64,000 bases of DNA from positions 868,001 to 932,000 of the forward strand of contig JBDJPA010000012.1 in assembly GCA_039654915.1 (NCBI GenBank), read 5' to 3'. The position numbers and the translations under genes were made by a program. Source of the DNA: Aquilaria yunnanensis. Its lineage: Eukaryota; Streptophyta; Magnoliopsida; Malvales; Thymelaeaceae. Shown here piece after piece: positions 35,471 through 47,760 of this stretch (position 1 is the first letter of the stretch; each line of letters begins with the position of its first letter). Under the pieces are notes generated by a model, which was not told the origin of the DNA, did no database searches, and saw nothing but the letters and a program-made list of their open reading frames with translations.

Positions 35471-36850
35471 CTATTCGAGAAGCTTATCGCAGGTTCCAAC
35501 ACCTACCGCAGCAGCAAGACGCCAAACAGCATGGATGAAAGGAGTGTTGGGGAATAAGTCATCCGCAATGAAAAGAGCTCCTCCTAACAAAGATTACATC
35601 TTATGCACGTTGTGTGTCATTCTGAGGTCTGGATCTTTTGATGCTCTTCTTGCAAACGCCACCTGCAAAAGAATAAATGTGAGCAAAATTGTTGTTTTAA
35701 ATGTTTGTAGGGCTTCAGGGGTGAGGAAGGAGGAAGTCAGTTACCTCCATCATTCCAGTGTGGAGGACAGTAACTACGACAGGCTGGATTGGTAGAAGAA
35801 ATGCAGATGCGGCCATCAAGGTTTTTGGGTTTTCTTTTCTGAGAGCTCTTGACACACTGCACAGAGAGGTATTTGACTTGTAAGTTTCTCTTGGCACTAT
35901 GTTTGGGGAGTTCGAGCGTTGTCATTTCTCAAACTTACTATGGTCGTTGTTGCTATCATGGTGTAGTCGGCCCATCTCAAAAACCATTTCAGTGTTCCTT
36001 TGGATGAATGGTTCAACATTGAGGCAACTCCTACCCCAACAAGTGAGTTTGCATACAATCTAGATTTGAAGTTACTTCTGAATTCAAGTGAAGGAAAACT
36101 TAACTATTAATAACCATCACAAAACATAAAAAATGCTACATTTACATTTCCTATGCATCAAACATAAAAAAAAAAAGAAATTCAAAGTATTGTTGGGTCT
36201 ATAAAGCATTTTACAAACTTATTTTGTCAAATGTTGATGGACATCTTATTCTCAAGTTGACTGTTGCATCAGTTTGCAGAATTCACTTGCTTGCTAGTCA
36301 AAGTTTAGAATTACTCACCTTGGAGCTTGCATTCCAAGAGCAATGAAAGGTAGTGAAGTTCCAACATTTGCAACTGTCTCTGGCAAATGAAGATCCGCTA
36401 GAACACATAAAAGAATGAATGAGCTGAAAAAACAAAACAGAATAATACGAAAGAGTTAAACATGAAGAAAACTGTTTACAGTTTTTTTTAAAATGATATC
36501 CGCACTTGGACAGTTGCAGCAATGGACAGTTGGCCTTGACATTACAGGAAAATGACTATGGAAAAGAACGACACAATGAGTTCTTTTTGGCTTACTTCAT
36601 CCGTAGCCGTTGGTTTCCAACTGCCGAGGCTTCTGCTGCAGACTGAACATTTCCATGTTTATTGATATCTTCTAGTGCAAATGGTGAATGAGGGACAATG
36701 TGTACGCCATGGACACCTTCAAGGCTTTTACTTGATTTGAAAGTCTTGAATGGAAACATGGTCTAGTTGCCCAGCAAGTTTGCTGGCAGCAGAAGTGGAC
36801 TGCAAGTAGGCTTCTCTTCACCAGACACTGATAAATTGAAAGAACGAAAG
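35471..36850 (-). pseudogene. decayed plant membrane-protein gene
   Basis: Conserved-looking pieces in order on the minus strand: an N-terminal region (GVHGVHIVPHSPFALEDIN, ~36800-36610), ADLHLPETVANVGTSLPF (~36400-36310), a hydrophobic exon (LVGVGVASMLNHSSKGTLKW, then WADYTMIATTT, ~36050-35935), TLMAASAFLLPIQPVVVTVL plus HTGMMEV (~35860-35740), and a C-terminal exon (FARRASKDPDLRMTHNVHK, then SLLGGALFIADDLFPNTPF, then VGVGTCDKLLE, ~35665-35471). It looks like a multi-pass, perhaps plastid-targeted, protein conserved in plants. I do not know its function. Lesions: a TAA between the HNVHKM and SLLGG segments near 35605, a TAG after NLLGN near 36768, and a splice-phase mismatch between the ~35935 donor and ~35876 acceptor. 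It converges tail-to-tail with the dioxygenase gene. Confidence 0.6.
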
Positions 36851-38513
36851 AGAGAGGCAAAAATCCAAAATTGTAAGGCACCAGTATGAGACGCAAACAG
36901 AAGTTCTTTGCCTGAAGATAGTTGTACATGTTGGTGGTTACTTGAAGAACGTAGGGCTAACTGGAAACGATGGCCTTGGATAGCTCATGAGCTGGCCGTA
37001 CAACTTGTTTATCACGCAATATCATGTTTAGAATCTCCTAATCAGGAACTGGATTTTCGTGGTGAAGTTTAGCCCAGCGGTGGCGGACCCTTAAAGTGTG
37101 TCATATTCTATAAATCGAACGAGTTGAGCAAGTGAAAACTGTTGTCTGAATTGCAAGCAAAGAAACAAGAAAACCTGAAAAAAATAAAAATAAAAGAGAA
37201 AAATTTACCAGAGGAAAGTGGTCAGTTGAAAGCATAAGAGAGTGAGAATCTGGTTACGTACAAAAATTTGTATATATAGAAGAGATAAAGGTGGGGAGAG
37301 TTTTGACTGGTGAAGAAACAGAAATAGGATTTGAGAGTGAGAGATGCGCACGAATCTGGGTATCTTCCTTGTTATAGGGCACCGGATATTCCCTGAATCC
37401 TTACATATACGTGGCCTGCCCTACCCTGCTCTGCTCCTGTGACCAACAAATTAAGCTGGCTGTCTTTTTCTCCAAATTGTTTGTTTTACCTCTTGCTGTC
37501 ACCCGTCATTGAACACAGGTAACTATTAGTATAACTAAAAACACTTGCTTGCTATTTCTAAATTAAAGCTTTTGAGATTGCTTGGAACATGGGACTTAGG
37601 TATTCTGGAAATTAGAGTCCGGTTCCTTGGCTGCTGTTGACAAGATATTGGATTTGGCAGCAGTGTTGGCAGTTTTTGGCTAAAGATTGGATTGAGAGAA
37701 ACTATGCAGCGACCGATTCTTCCACCTTTGCTTCTCTGCACCACTCCTTGTTGCCCCCAAGTGCCCCACAAAGTGGCACAAGGGGACACCTGCCCTAGCA
37801 ACTGTGTGGGTTCGACTCTGTTCCCCTGGTTGCCATTCACTCTTGTCCGGGTACTAACTTTTGTTTTAGTTCTAAGTTAGATAAAATTAGTTTAGGAGCA
37901 TTTTGGTTTTGTAGGGATAATTTGGTCTTTTTATGTGTTATTAATTTTAGGAGCTTAAAGTGTGGTAGAAATGGGAATTAATTTAGTCTAGACACTAATT
38001 TAGAGTCCTAAGAGTTTTATTATGTCAATTTAGGGAAAACGGGAAAATTTGAGAAGAAAACGAGAATTTTTAGAATTTTTCACAGATCATAACAGGCATC
38101 CAATCGACCTATTGAAACTGATTGGTGGCGACTCCAAAAAACACGTTACTACACCCCCCTTCCCCAATTCTACCAAATATCATTTGGTTTAGTTCGATTA
38201 TCTCTCAGGTCTCAAATGAACTGGCATGCTCTTCCTTGAATACTACTCAAACCTTATAAGCTTGTGTACCTAATTTTAAGTATTAAAAAAAAAACATTGC
38301 TTCCCTTCAAGTGGTGTTACATTTTTCCAAGATCCTCCAGATAGTAGGCTTTGTTTCTTGTTTTCTCTCCATCGCAACAATGAGTATATAACCGAAACAA
38401 GGAAAAGACTAAAGAGGCTGACTTAGCCTGTTTATTTTAGCCGTAGATGTCTACAGAAACAGTAAATTCATGTCTGCGAGCTGAAATTGCAACTAATATG
38501 AGTAATATTGAGT
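36851..38513. other. intergenic, possible LTR-retrotransposon debris
   Basis: No gene recognised. 37870-38160 has phrases (tagggataatttggtc, ggaattaatttagtctag, attggtggcgactcc) that I associate with the 3' part of a gypsy-type LTR and its downstream region, but no partner copy or target duplication was found. 37700-37850 is moderately GC-rich with no recognised product. Confidence 0.35.
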
Positions 38514-38521
38514 ATCATCAC

Positions 38522-41500
38522 TAGGGGTGTAATTTTTGGGTTAGGGTCGGGTCCCGAAAAAAACAACTAAGATAGCTATCCGAAATTCAAAGCCCGAATC
38601 GACCTGATTTACCTCCTCAACCCGAACCAACCCTAAGCCAAAAAAAACTGAATCGGATCGGGTCTAAAACTTTGAAAAATGCAAAACAAAATGTATAAAA
38701 AAAAATGCACATTTTACACCTAAATGCAACTTCATAGCACATAAAATAGTCAACAATCCAACACATACACTTACATTTGCCAAGTGCCAACATTGTTATT
38801 AGCTAATTCTAACTCAATTAGCTTGCTACAAACATATGAGGCGTCAAGTGCCAAGTGCATGGTAACAGGCAAAGCCAAATAGAAACAAAAATAGTTCACA
38901 AATCAGTCAACCACAACTACAAGTCCATGAGCAACAAACCATAGCTACACGTCCATAAGTAACAAACCACAAATACAAAGCGGCTCAAACTAAACAGCAC
39001 CAAGCACAAAAGGATAACCACCAGTCCACCAAGCAAGCAGCAAGAAAAAACCAACAGCAGCAGCCAATATCCAGCAATCCTCCACAATCCACGGAAACAA
39101 CCACCACTAGAAGATTATACTTGTGTAATTAGAATAATTGACAAGTATGAAATCAATTTACATTTAAACCTACGAATTTAGGTAATTACCATAAACATAA
39201 ACTAACCATCAATTCAAGCAATGTCAACAATAGGTGGAGCGGATGGAATGGACTCCAATTCTTGGAAAAAAGAAAAAATGAAAAAAAGAAATTAGGCACT
39301 TAATAAATCCAAATGTTACATATTAATATCATAAAAAATAAAATAAAGTTTACCTTGATCAAGCTTTTCAATTTCAACCAATTGTTCTTCAATACTGATA
39401 GGCTCTTTCCTCAATGCAGCTCTCATCCAGTCCTGTGTACAAATAAGCGCCTCAACTATTTTTGGGGACAATAAACTCCTAAAAGGATCAAGCACTCGAC
39501 CTCTGGTACTAAAAGCTGATTTAGATGCAATAGTAGACATGGGAATAGCCAAAATATCACAGGCAATCAACGAAAGTATGGGAAACCTAGGGCTATTGAC
39601 CCTCCACCAAGTAAGAACACTGAAGCCCTCATTTCCATCTTCACAGTTCTCATCTAGATATTTATCTAACTCACTTTTAGCCTCAATACCACTAATGGCT
39701 TTCATTTGCTTCCACTGATAAACTAGGGCTGCACTTGACGAACTCATTTGATAGTCATCCAAATCTATAACACTGGCAGTGGCATCTGAACTCCCAATTT
39801 GTTCCTTTCTACTTGAATGGTCACTCTGAGTTGAGTATATTGACTTGTACTCAGTAAACAATTCTTTTAGGCCCACTTTCACCTTTGTAATGAGCTTATC
39901 TGCCACAGGCTTGAGATACATCTTTCCCACCACAAAATCCAAGTGCTCCATTTTATATTGTGGGTCAAGCACAATAGCAAAAAAGATCATCATATTAATC
40001 TTTTCAGGATTACCCCAATATTTATCACATTTCTCCTTCATTTTCAAAGCCATATCAGAAAAGCTCTTATCATTATGTGAAGTCCCAGCCCAGTCACGTA
40101 ACAAGATATCAATAGAAGAAATCTCATGGAAGTAAGTATTTGCAGTGACATAAAGAGAACCAGAGACACGTAAAGTAAGATCATAAAAGGCTTTAAGCAA
40201 CTGAGTAACATGTTTTACTTTGTCCCAATCCTCTTTCTTAGGCTTCCCTAAACCTTCACCGTCTAAAAGTTCATGAACATAAAAAGGATCGTGATTCTCA
40301 TATGCAACAAATGCCCTTTCAAATTTCAAGGCTGTTTCAAGCATCAAATATGTTGAATTCCATCTAGTCGGGACATCAAGACAAAGTGAATTCTTCGACT
40401 GAATTTTCTCATCCTCAATACAAATCTTGAACTTCAACAACCGTGCTGGAGATTGCCTAACATATCTCACCGCATTGTGGACACGAATAATAGAATCAGA
40501 AGCTAGCTTAAGTCCATTATTCACAACCAAGTTTATTATATGAGTCACACATCTCATATGAAGATAGTTCCCATTTTGAATACTTTTCAACCTAGGACTG
40601 TTCATCATTTTCCTCTTCAAATAGACAACAGCTGTATCATTGGAACTTGTATTATCTACAATGATAGTCATCAAATTCTCAATGCCCCAAGTACCTAAGG
40701 CTTTTTCAATTGCCTTCCCAATTGTTTCACCCTTATGTCCAGAAATTGGGCAGAAGTTCAAGATTCTTTTTTGCAATGTCCATTCATTATCGATGAAATG
40801 AGCAGTTACACACATGTAGTTAATTCTTTGAATTGAAGTCTATGTGTCAATAGTTATGGACACCCATTTAGAATTGGACACTAAAAACTTCTTCAGTTTC
40901 TCTGTTTTATCAACAAAAACTTGATAAGAATATTTTGCAACAGTTATCCTAGATGATATTTGAAGCCTAGGTTGGATAACATTTCAAAACCTTCTAAAAC
41001 CTTCTCCCTCAACAAATCAGAAAGGAAGTTCATCCATTATAACCATATAAGCTAAGACTTTCCTACAAGCATCCAAATCAAATCTCCAATTACTCAAGAC
41101 AGCATCCCAACCAATTCCTTTTGACAAATTAATAGTTGCTTGATTTTTCCTTTCAATTCCCTTGCACTTAAACTCAATGTGATTTTTCAAATTAGTGGTG
41201 CGATGCTTTTTACCATCACAACTATAAACAAAACTACAATGGATGCACTCACATTTCTTTTGGTTGCTGCCTTCAACAAACTTGAAGTAAGCCCAATAAT
41301 CAGCTCTCTTACCGCCCCCACTCCCATTCGACTTCATCTTCTTCTTGCTTGGCTCACTAGCATCATCATTGCCAACAGTTTCAGCAGTAGTAGAAGTGCC
41401 CATGCTTGTTTCGTCACCAACATCAACATCTTCCCCACTAACACTACTTGCCATCTGAAAATAAAACGAACATAATTTGATTAACATTCTGTTCCTTTCA

Positions 41501-42630
41501 CTTAATCAATTATTTCACTATTTGAATTTATTGAAAAATAATTATTGAACACTACTTTTCTTATGCAATTAAGAATATCAAACCATCTTCATGATTTACA
41601 AATCAAACAGTTTTTCTTATCCCAATACAATTATCGTAAAGAAAGAGTCTGTACATTCATCACTCACAATTAATTACTACTCTTTTTCCACGTACAGATT
41701 TGCACTTGTATACCTGGATACTACAGTTATACTTATGCCAATACAACCTATTATTCTAACCTCTAATCTGGAAAAATAAGACCTCTGTTTTATCGAGTCC
41801 CTGTCTGATTAATTTTGACGAAACGAAACTAACTACCTGGACAATCCTAATTTGCGTGCGGCGGCTAGAAAGCTCACAGGGGAAAGGACAGGAGAGACTC
41901 GAGAGAGTACTAGTTGGTGGGCAAGCTGAAGAGCAGCGTGCTGGTAGCTAGGGTTCTCGCCGTTGCCGAGACTGATTCCGCAAAACACACAAACACGTCG
42001 CGAGTCTGTCGTAACTGAGTTCGGCAGTCGCGTATGACGGGCTGAGAAGTGAAGTGAGGCCGACGGCGACAGAAGACGAGCAGAGCTGCAGCGGTCGCAG
42101 ACTCGCGGCGATCGTGGAGGTGGAGCTCTCTGGTCTGGCTCTGGCCCTTTGCCGACAGCGTCGAGACTCGAGTCACTCAACGTTCACTGCCTTGCTGACG
42201 CTGTCGCTGGTCCGCTCACGCCGTCGCGCGATTTCGTTTGACAATCATTGGATTCGCTGCCTCGCTGATCGGTGATCGCTATCGCTGCTGAATCGCGAGT
42301 CGCTGGTCTGCTCGCAGTCGCAATCGCACGATTTCGTTTGGCTGCCTGGTGCAGGGGTTAGGACTTAGTTTGGGCTTAGGGGTTAGGACTTAATGGGCTG
42401 GGCTGGCCAACTGTTAATATTGGTGGGCTGGTCACTGGTGGGAAGGGAACTAGGTCTTTTTGGGTTGGATTCGGGTGGTTTCGGCTAATAACCGAACCAA
42501 CCTGATTTCAAACTTGTAAAACAGTTCGTGTTCGGGTTGATCCGAATTCACTTAATTTATATCTCCAACCTGACCCTAACCCGTAAAATAGGGTCGGGTT
42601 TCGGGTTAGGGCCAACTTCTTTCACCCCTA
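38522..42630. mobile_element. complete hAT DNA transposon, inactivated
   Basis: The termini are taggggtgtaatttttggg at the left and its partner ending ttcacccccta-like (ttcaccccta) at the right. TAGGGGTG is a common hAT end. It is flanked by a perfect 8-bp duplication atcatcac (38514-38521 and 42631-42638), the size expected of hAT elements. Both ends are rich in 'gggttagggtcggg'-like subterminal motifs. The transposase gene lies on the minus strand at 39316-41454. The perfect target duplication suggests a recent insertion, yet the transposase already has stops. Confidence 0.9.
39316..41454 (-). pseudogene. hAT transposase (BED finger, RICESLEEPER-like) with stop codons
   Basis: The start is the ATG at 41454 (MASSVSGEDVDVGDE). 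An acidic N-terminus is followed by a BED zinc finger (WAYFKFVEG, KCECIHCSFVYSC, then NLKNHIEFKC), a DDE/RNase-H-like core (MCVTAHFIDNEW, TIIVDNTSSND) and a C-terminal dimerisation region (KSELDKYLDE, VLTWWRVNSPRFPILSLIA, STIASKSAFSTRGRV). Three stops break the frame between 40845 and 41020: after ELPF, after GFRRF, and where a Trp codon would be expected (DT*TSIQ). The rest is open. Family knowledge: RICESLEEPER-type proteins can be domesticated, but here the frame is broken and the gene sits within intact element ends, so it is a dead transposase. Confidence 0.9.
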
Positions 42631-42638
42631 ATCATCAC

Positions 42639-43059
42639 TGCCTCTTAGAACATGACCCGTAAGGCTGTAACTGATGTCATGAAATTAATATTGGCTCGAG
42701 AGATTAAATAGTGGCTGCATTGCTCTCAATTTTGTTGATTTTTTGCTTGACTTGTATAACAATTAAAATTTAAAATTTAAGAAGCCCAGAGAGTATTATT
42801 TTAAAATATTTTTTGAAAAAATTAAGTTTTTTTTTTGTTAAATTTTCACTTTTTAAGTTGAGTATAGGAGAAAAATTATAACAAAACTAATTAATTTTTA
42901 AAATTTTTCATTCAAATAATTGTTAATGAAATTGATTATTAGCTTTTGATGGCATTAATTCTAAATAAAAAATAGTAATTATATTAAAAATAATGAATTT
43001 TTTAAATAATTTTAAAATAAAAAATAACAGATATTAAGCTAGTTGTTGTCAACAATTGT
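42639..43059. other. intergenic, AT-rich
   Basis: No gene or repeat ends recognised between the hAT and the next MULE. Confidence 0.5.
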
Positions 43060-44221
43060 GAGTTAATTCCACAATTAGACTCTAACTTTTAATTATTGTT
43101 TCAGTTTTGATCCCAACCTCCAATTTGCATGTTTTGACTCCCTAATTTTATTAAAATATTCCCTTTTTGCCTATTTTGGGCAAAAGTCATTACCTTGGAT
43201 AGAAATGCCACATCAACATGGGATTGTAGGAGAAAATGCTAATATTAACTCCTGAAAATTTTTCTCTTTGCCAAAAAATTCTTAAAAATTTAAAATCTAA
43301 CAATAAAGTCCTTAAAATGCTTAGACTGCCCCCACCCTCCATCCATAACACTCTCCCATCTCTCCGGCCACCAGTCCTCACCCTCCAACCACCCCCCATC
43401 CTCCATCTCCTCTCCTTTGCCATCCAGTCTCTCCACCCTGCCATAGTTTTCAATTGCCTAAATTCACTCAGGTATTTCATTGAACATATCAAAAGCGCGG
43501 TTTGCTTCCATGGTGCTACAGTTCATTGTGGGAGATTTGCGGAAACTAAAGCATGGAGCAAGGGAAGAAATGAGGGGTCTGAAGGCGGTGACTAGTGGTG
43601 AAGCTAATCATCGGTATTGGTGCAACAAAGGTGGGCTCGACGATAGCAAGTGGCCTGCAACTCCTTAAAATGCAGGGCATAAGATGGATTGCGATTTTCT
43701 GCTTGGACTGATTTTTGCAAGGCACGAGATAAATTTCTAATTGTGGGTTTTCTATGATTGATTTCTGCTAGGCATGAGATGGATTGTGGGCAATCAAAAC
43801 GCTGCAAATCGGTTGGAAATTGGAAGGGATGAGGAAGGAAGAAAGCAAAGAAAGAGGTAAAGGCATTGTTGGAACAGAGACAGGACAAAGAATCATAGGT
43901 TCGTAAAGGAGAGGGACCTTAAGGGCCGAAAGGAGGAGAAGGTCAAAGGGGACAGAGGACGGGGGTTGGTTGGAAGGTTTAAGGTAAAGTTTTAAGGATT
44001 TTTTGGTAAAAGAAAAAGTTTTCAAGGGTTAATGTTAGCATTTTCTCTTACAATCTTATGTTGACATGACATTTTTCATAAAAAAATAATGACTTCTGTC
44101 CTAAAAGGAGCCAAAATAAAACGTTTTAACGGGGTTAAAAAGTCAAAAAATATAAATTAGAGGTTGGGGTTAAAATTAGAATAATAGTTAAAGGTTATGA
44201 TCTAATTATGTAATTTACTCA
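43060..44221. mobile_element. MULE-type element, related to the outer element at 3148
   Basis: The left end gagttaattccacaattaga is an imperfect inverted copy of the right end (taattatgtaatttactc). Inverted similarity extends about 170 bp inward, with the 'ttatgttgacatgac' / 'gccacatcaacatgggattg' and 'gctaatattaac' / 'gttaatgttagc' pairs visible. The flanks are aacaattgt and aataattgt, a 9-bp target duplication with one mismatch. The interior (43310-43980) has no recognisable gene. Its arms resemble those of 3148-5166. Confidence 0.75.
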
Positions 44222-44482
44222 AATAATTGTTGATGACAGTTATACATACGTAAACTTATATTATTCTTTTCATTTTTTGCTTTTGAAACTAAAAATTAAA
44301 AAAAAATGATTTTTTTTGCAATGAGAATTGAAAAAGGAAAAGGTTTATTTTTAGATTTTGTGTAATGAAAGATTAAATAAAAATAATAAGATAAATTAAA
44401 CATTAAAACTAAAAAAAAAAGTTCAAGCTAAAATGAGATACTGTAGGTTTTAATCTTTTGGATGGATTGGGGAGTATTTAAA

Positions 44483-46091
44483 GGGTAAATTGCATGCGCT
44501 ACCCTCAACCTTTAATTGTTGTTTCACTTCTAACCCTAACCTTCACTTTGTACATTGCGTATCCTTAACCCCATTAAAGCATTTCACTTCAACCCCTGAG
44601 CGGACGGAACTCGTTAAAATTGACGGGAAATGCCACGGACCGCTTAACTGGCACCAGATTGTCTACATAGGCCCAAAAAATTAAATTATTAAAATAGAAA
44701 AAAACCTCCCTGCCATCTCAGCTCTCTCCCAATCCCAACCCATCCTTTTCGCCTCCGGCGCCTCTCCACCTCCCACGCCCTGCCACCGTGTCTCCCCCTC
44801 TCTCTCACTCATCCTCTCAGCTCCCGCTCGGCCCTCTCACCTTCTATCCCATGCCCCGCCACCGTCTTTCCCCCTCTCTCTCGCCCTTCCTCTTGGCCGT
44901 CTTGCCTCCCCTCCCTGCCACTTTTTCTCTTGACCTCCCTCTTGTTCGACGGAGCCCAAGTCAGAGTGCCTCCTGGATTGGCTGCAGCAAGAATCGCGAA
45001 CAGAGATCACGATGAGAATCACGACGGAGATCGCGAAGGAGATTGCGGCTAGCATAACTGGCTCCACTCTGGGGCACTTCGTCGAGTCGGCCTTGCTGGA
45101 TACACACTTCGCTCTTGCCCGGAGCAGAGACGTTGATTACAGTGGTCGGATTTGTTTCCAGTGTGGTCATAGGGATGGTCTTGTCCATTCTCGGTGGGGC
45201 GATGATTGATGTCATCTTTAATTCTGGTGGGGAGCGCATCTCCAATGCTCAGGAAGTTCGGATCTATGTCGCACCCATGCCGGACGGGTAGGCCTTGGCT
45301 CGTCAAATTTCTCGATCCTAATCTGTTTGTCCGTTTGTATTAAACGATTTGGTTTGGTCTTGCTTCTGGTTTGCTGTTTGTTCTGTGAGTTCCAGCTGAT
45401 CTGTGTTCTTCAGGCTGCTTTTTTAATGTCCTGTGCCTTTGTTGTCACTATCTTTCTTCTTCAACAAATAAAACACGGGATTGTTAGCACTTGAAAGTCT
45501 TGTGCCAGCTTTGAGATCGTGATGATGAGGGATGGGATACGGAAATTGGGAGTGGTTGTTGCTATCTTTCCACCAATCGGGTGAGCCCGTCACGATCTCT
45601 GTGGCAAATCAATGGTGGGTTTGGGTGAGCAACAGCCGGAAGTGTGGCCAATCGCAATTGTGGTGAGAGTGGCAGAGAGGGAGAGAAGGGAATGACGCAA
45701 GGAGGGGGGCGAAAGGGTGGCAGGGAGAGAAGGTGAGAGGGCCGAGAGGGAGTCGAGAGGAAGGGTGAGAGAGAGGGGGAGGCACGGTGACGGGGCGTGG
45801 GAGGTGGAGAGACGCCGGAGGCGAAAGGGATGGGCTGGAACTAGGAGAGAGTTGAGATGGCAGGAAGGTATTTTTTTTATTTTAACAATTCAATTTTTTA
45901 GACCTACGTGGATAATCTGGTGTCAGCTAAGTGGTCCGTGGCATTTCCTGTCAATTTTAATGAGTTCCGTCCGCTCAGGGGTTGAAGTGAAACGTTTTAA
46001 TGGGGTTATGGACACGTAACGTACAAAGTGAAGGTTAGGGTTAGAAGTGAAACAATAATTAAAGGGTAGGGGTAATATATGCAATTTACCC
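44483..46091. mobile_element. MULE-type element with long inverted repeats and GC-rich interior
   Basis: The left end starts gggtaaattgcatgcgctac and the right end finishes ggtaatatatgcaatttaccc. Inverted similarity runs about 220 bp, including 'ctgagcggacggaactcgtt' on the left and its complement on the right. It is flanked by a perfect 10-bp duplication agtatttaaa (44473-44482 and 46092-46101). The interior is GC-rich and holds conflicting open frames. One plus-strand frame (about 45100-45290) encodes a hydrophobic stretch ending in APMPDG that might derive from a captured membrane-protein fragment, which I could not name. Confidence 0.9.
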
Positions 46092-47094
46092 AGTATTTAA
46101 ACTTAAGAGAAAACAGCAGTGGGCCCAAAAGAAAGGAGGTGTCATTAATAAAAGCCTTGTAGACAGCCGACAGTTAGAAAGGTGTTAAACATGAATGAGA
46201 TAACTAGCCATCACTGAGCAAATCCAACTTTTATCTGATTCGTGCTTCTGGATGAGGCCTTTGTGTGGTGTGGGCAATTAAAGTTAAACAAAAGTAAAAG
46301 CCAAATTCGGCCTGTTCCTGTTGGTGACATAAGAAGAGTCAAACATATCATCCTGCCACACCCAATGGAAGTACACAAATTCAAGCCCTCAATCGGTATG
46401 TCAGTATTAATTGTTTTTCCCACGACTCACACCTATATATAGCTCTTCAGTAAAAACTTCAATATATATATATCTATATATATAGTGAGCTGCATGTACC
46501 AAGTATATGTTTAAGGAGATAGTAGTCGCAGGATAATTTTAGAAAGTTGTGGCTGGATTATCTGTCTTACAAAATTTAAATAATATCGAGTTGAATGTAT
46601 TAGAATAGTATTATGCTTCTTTTTAAATATAAATTGAAGTCGTACATCTATGTCTTATCTATCAGTTATGTCACACAGGTGAAGACTTAAATATCATTCT
46701 TTTAATTAAAAGAATATTCAAATAAGCTCCTAAAATAAAAAAGAAAGCCGATTTTTTATGAATCAAATGAAGTAATGAAATAGGGTGATTATATAGTAAA
46801 ATCCACCTTGATAGTTGATACATGGACAAATTGAAAGGAAAAAAAAAAGTACAAAAAATAAACATAAATTACCTGAAATTAATTATATTGAGATATGGTA
46901 GCATTTGAATATGATTCCAGGGACAGTGGTCATTAATGCGGACACTGTTAAACACGCCTCAACATCTTCTCCAAGCAAGCAACATGACAGACAAGCCAAA
47001 AGAAAAAGCAAAATGATTATACTATGATTAGCCAACATATTACTAGAAAACAAATGCTAAAATAGAAACCAAAATCCTCGTAAAAGCTGTTGAA

Positions 47095-47102
47095 TATATA
47101 AA
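47095..47102 (+). promoter_or_regulatory. TATA box of the CLE gene
   Basis: The sequence tatataaa lies about 230 bp upstream of the CLE ATG, implying a 5' leader of roughly 200 bp rich in 'agctagctagc' and 'agaag' repeats. Confidence 0.5.
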
Positions 47103-47328
47103 ACTAGCTACAGGTGCGAAGTCCAATGATCCCTGAGAAGGAGCAAGACATAGTATTTAAGAAGGTTCTTCCCAGGAATCAAGGCTCTCAACGAAACCTA
47201 AAAGCAAGAGCTCTTCCTAGCTAGCTAGCAGCTCTGTTTTCAGTTTACTACTTTGTCCAAAATCAAATCTCCAGAAGAAGAAGATCTTAGTAATTAGTTC
47301 ATTTGTGTGATCGTTGGTTTTAAGTACA

Positions 47329-47628
47329 ATGATGAGAGCTTCTGGGGAGGTCAGAATCAGCAGCAGCAGGAGGAGGAGACGAAGTAGGGGAGCTTTTGGA
47401 GCAGTGTTCTTCTTGTGGGCTGTCTTCTTTTTGTTTCTAAGCTGTGGTCCTGTGGTGGGGGAGGATTTTTCTGGTGCCCAGACTCTGAGGCCCCCTCCAT
47501 TGAGTATGAGAAAGGTTGGTCGGTCTTATTCGGAGCAGACGATGGCGTTTCATCCACCTCCAAGCTCGACAATGTATGAAGATGATAAGAGAATCATTCA
47601 CACAGGTCCAAACCCTCTTCACAATTAG
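47329..47628 (+). CDS. CLE signalling peptide precursor
   Basis: An intronless gene of 99 codons. I start it at the ATG at 47329, with another ATG directly after it. The open frame upstream has no ATG. The N-terminus is Arg-rich (SSSRRRRRSRG) and is followed by a hydrophobic signal segment (AVFFLWAVFFLFLSCG, about residues 25-42). The variable middle ends in the 12-residue CLE motif RIIHTGPNPLHN at the extreme C-terminus. Family knowledge: such prepropeptides are secreted and processed to hydroxyproline-containing 12-13-residue ligands for leucine-rich-repeat receptor kinases that control meristem and vascular development. The motif (H-T-G-P-N-P-L-H-N) is of the Arabidopsis CLE16/CLE17 type, and its position downstream of SEC12-like, O-fucosyltransferase and phytanoyl-CoA dioxygenase genes supports the CLE16 position. 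Functional by appearance. Confidence 0.93.
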   Translation: MMRASGEVRISSSRRRRRSRGAFGAVFFLWAVFFLFLSCGPVVGEDFSGAQTLRPPPLSMRKVGRSYSEQTMAFHPPPSSTMYEDDKRIIHTGPNPLHN

Positions 47629-47705
47629 CCAGCCAGCAGCTACGCCAACTTCAATTCTTAAGTACCACTCGATCAACACTTATTTGGCTGTTCCTTAATG
47701 CTTCC

Positions 47706-47708
<3 letters not shown>

Positions 47709-47760
<52 letters not shown>

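Noticed and set aside
41833..42275. GC-rich region with open frames on both strands, CpG-island-like
   Set aside because: It lies within the hAT ends and consists of subterminal direct repeats. No protein family is recognised.
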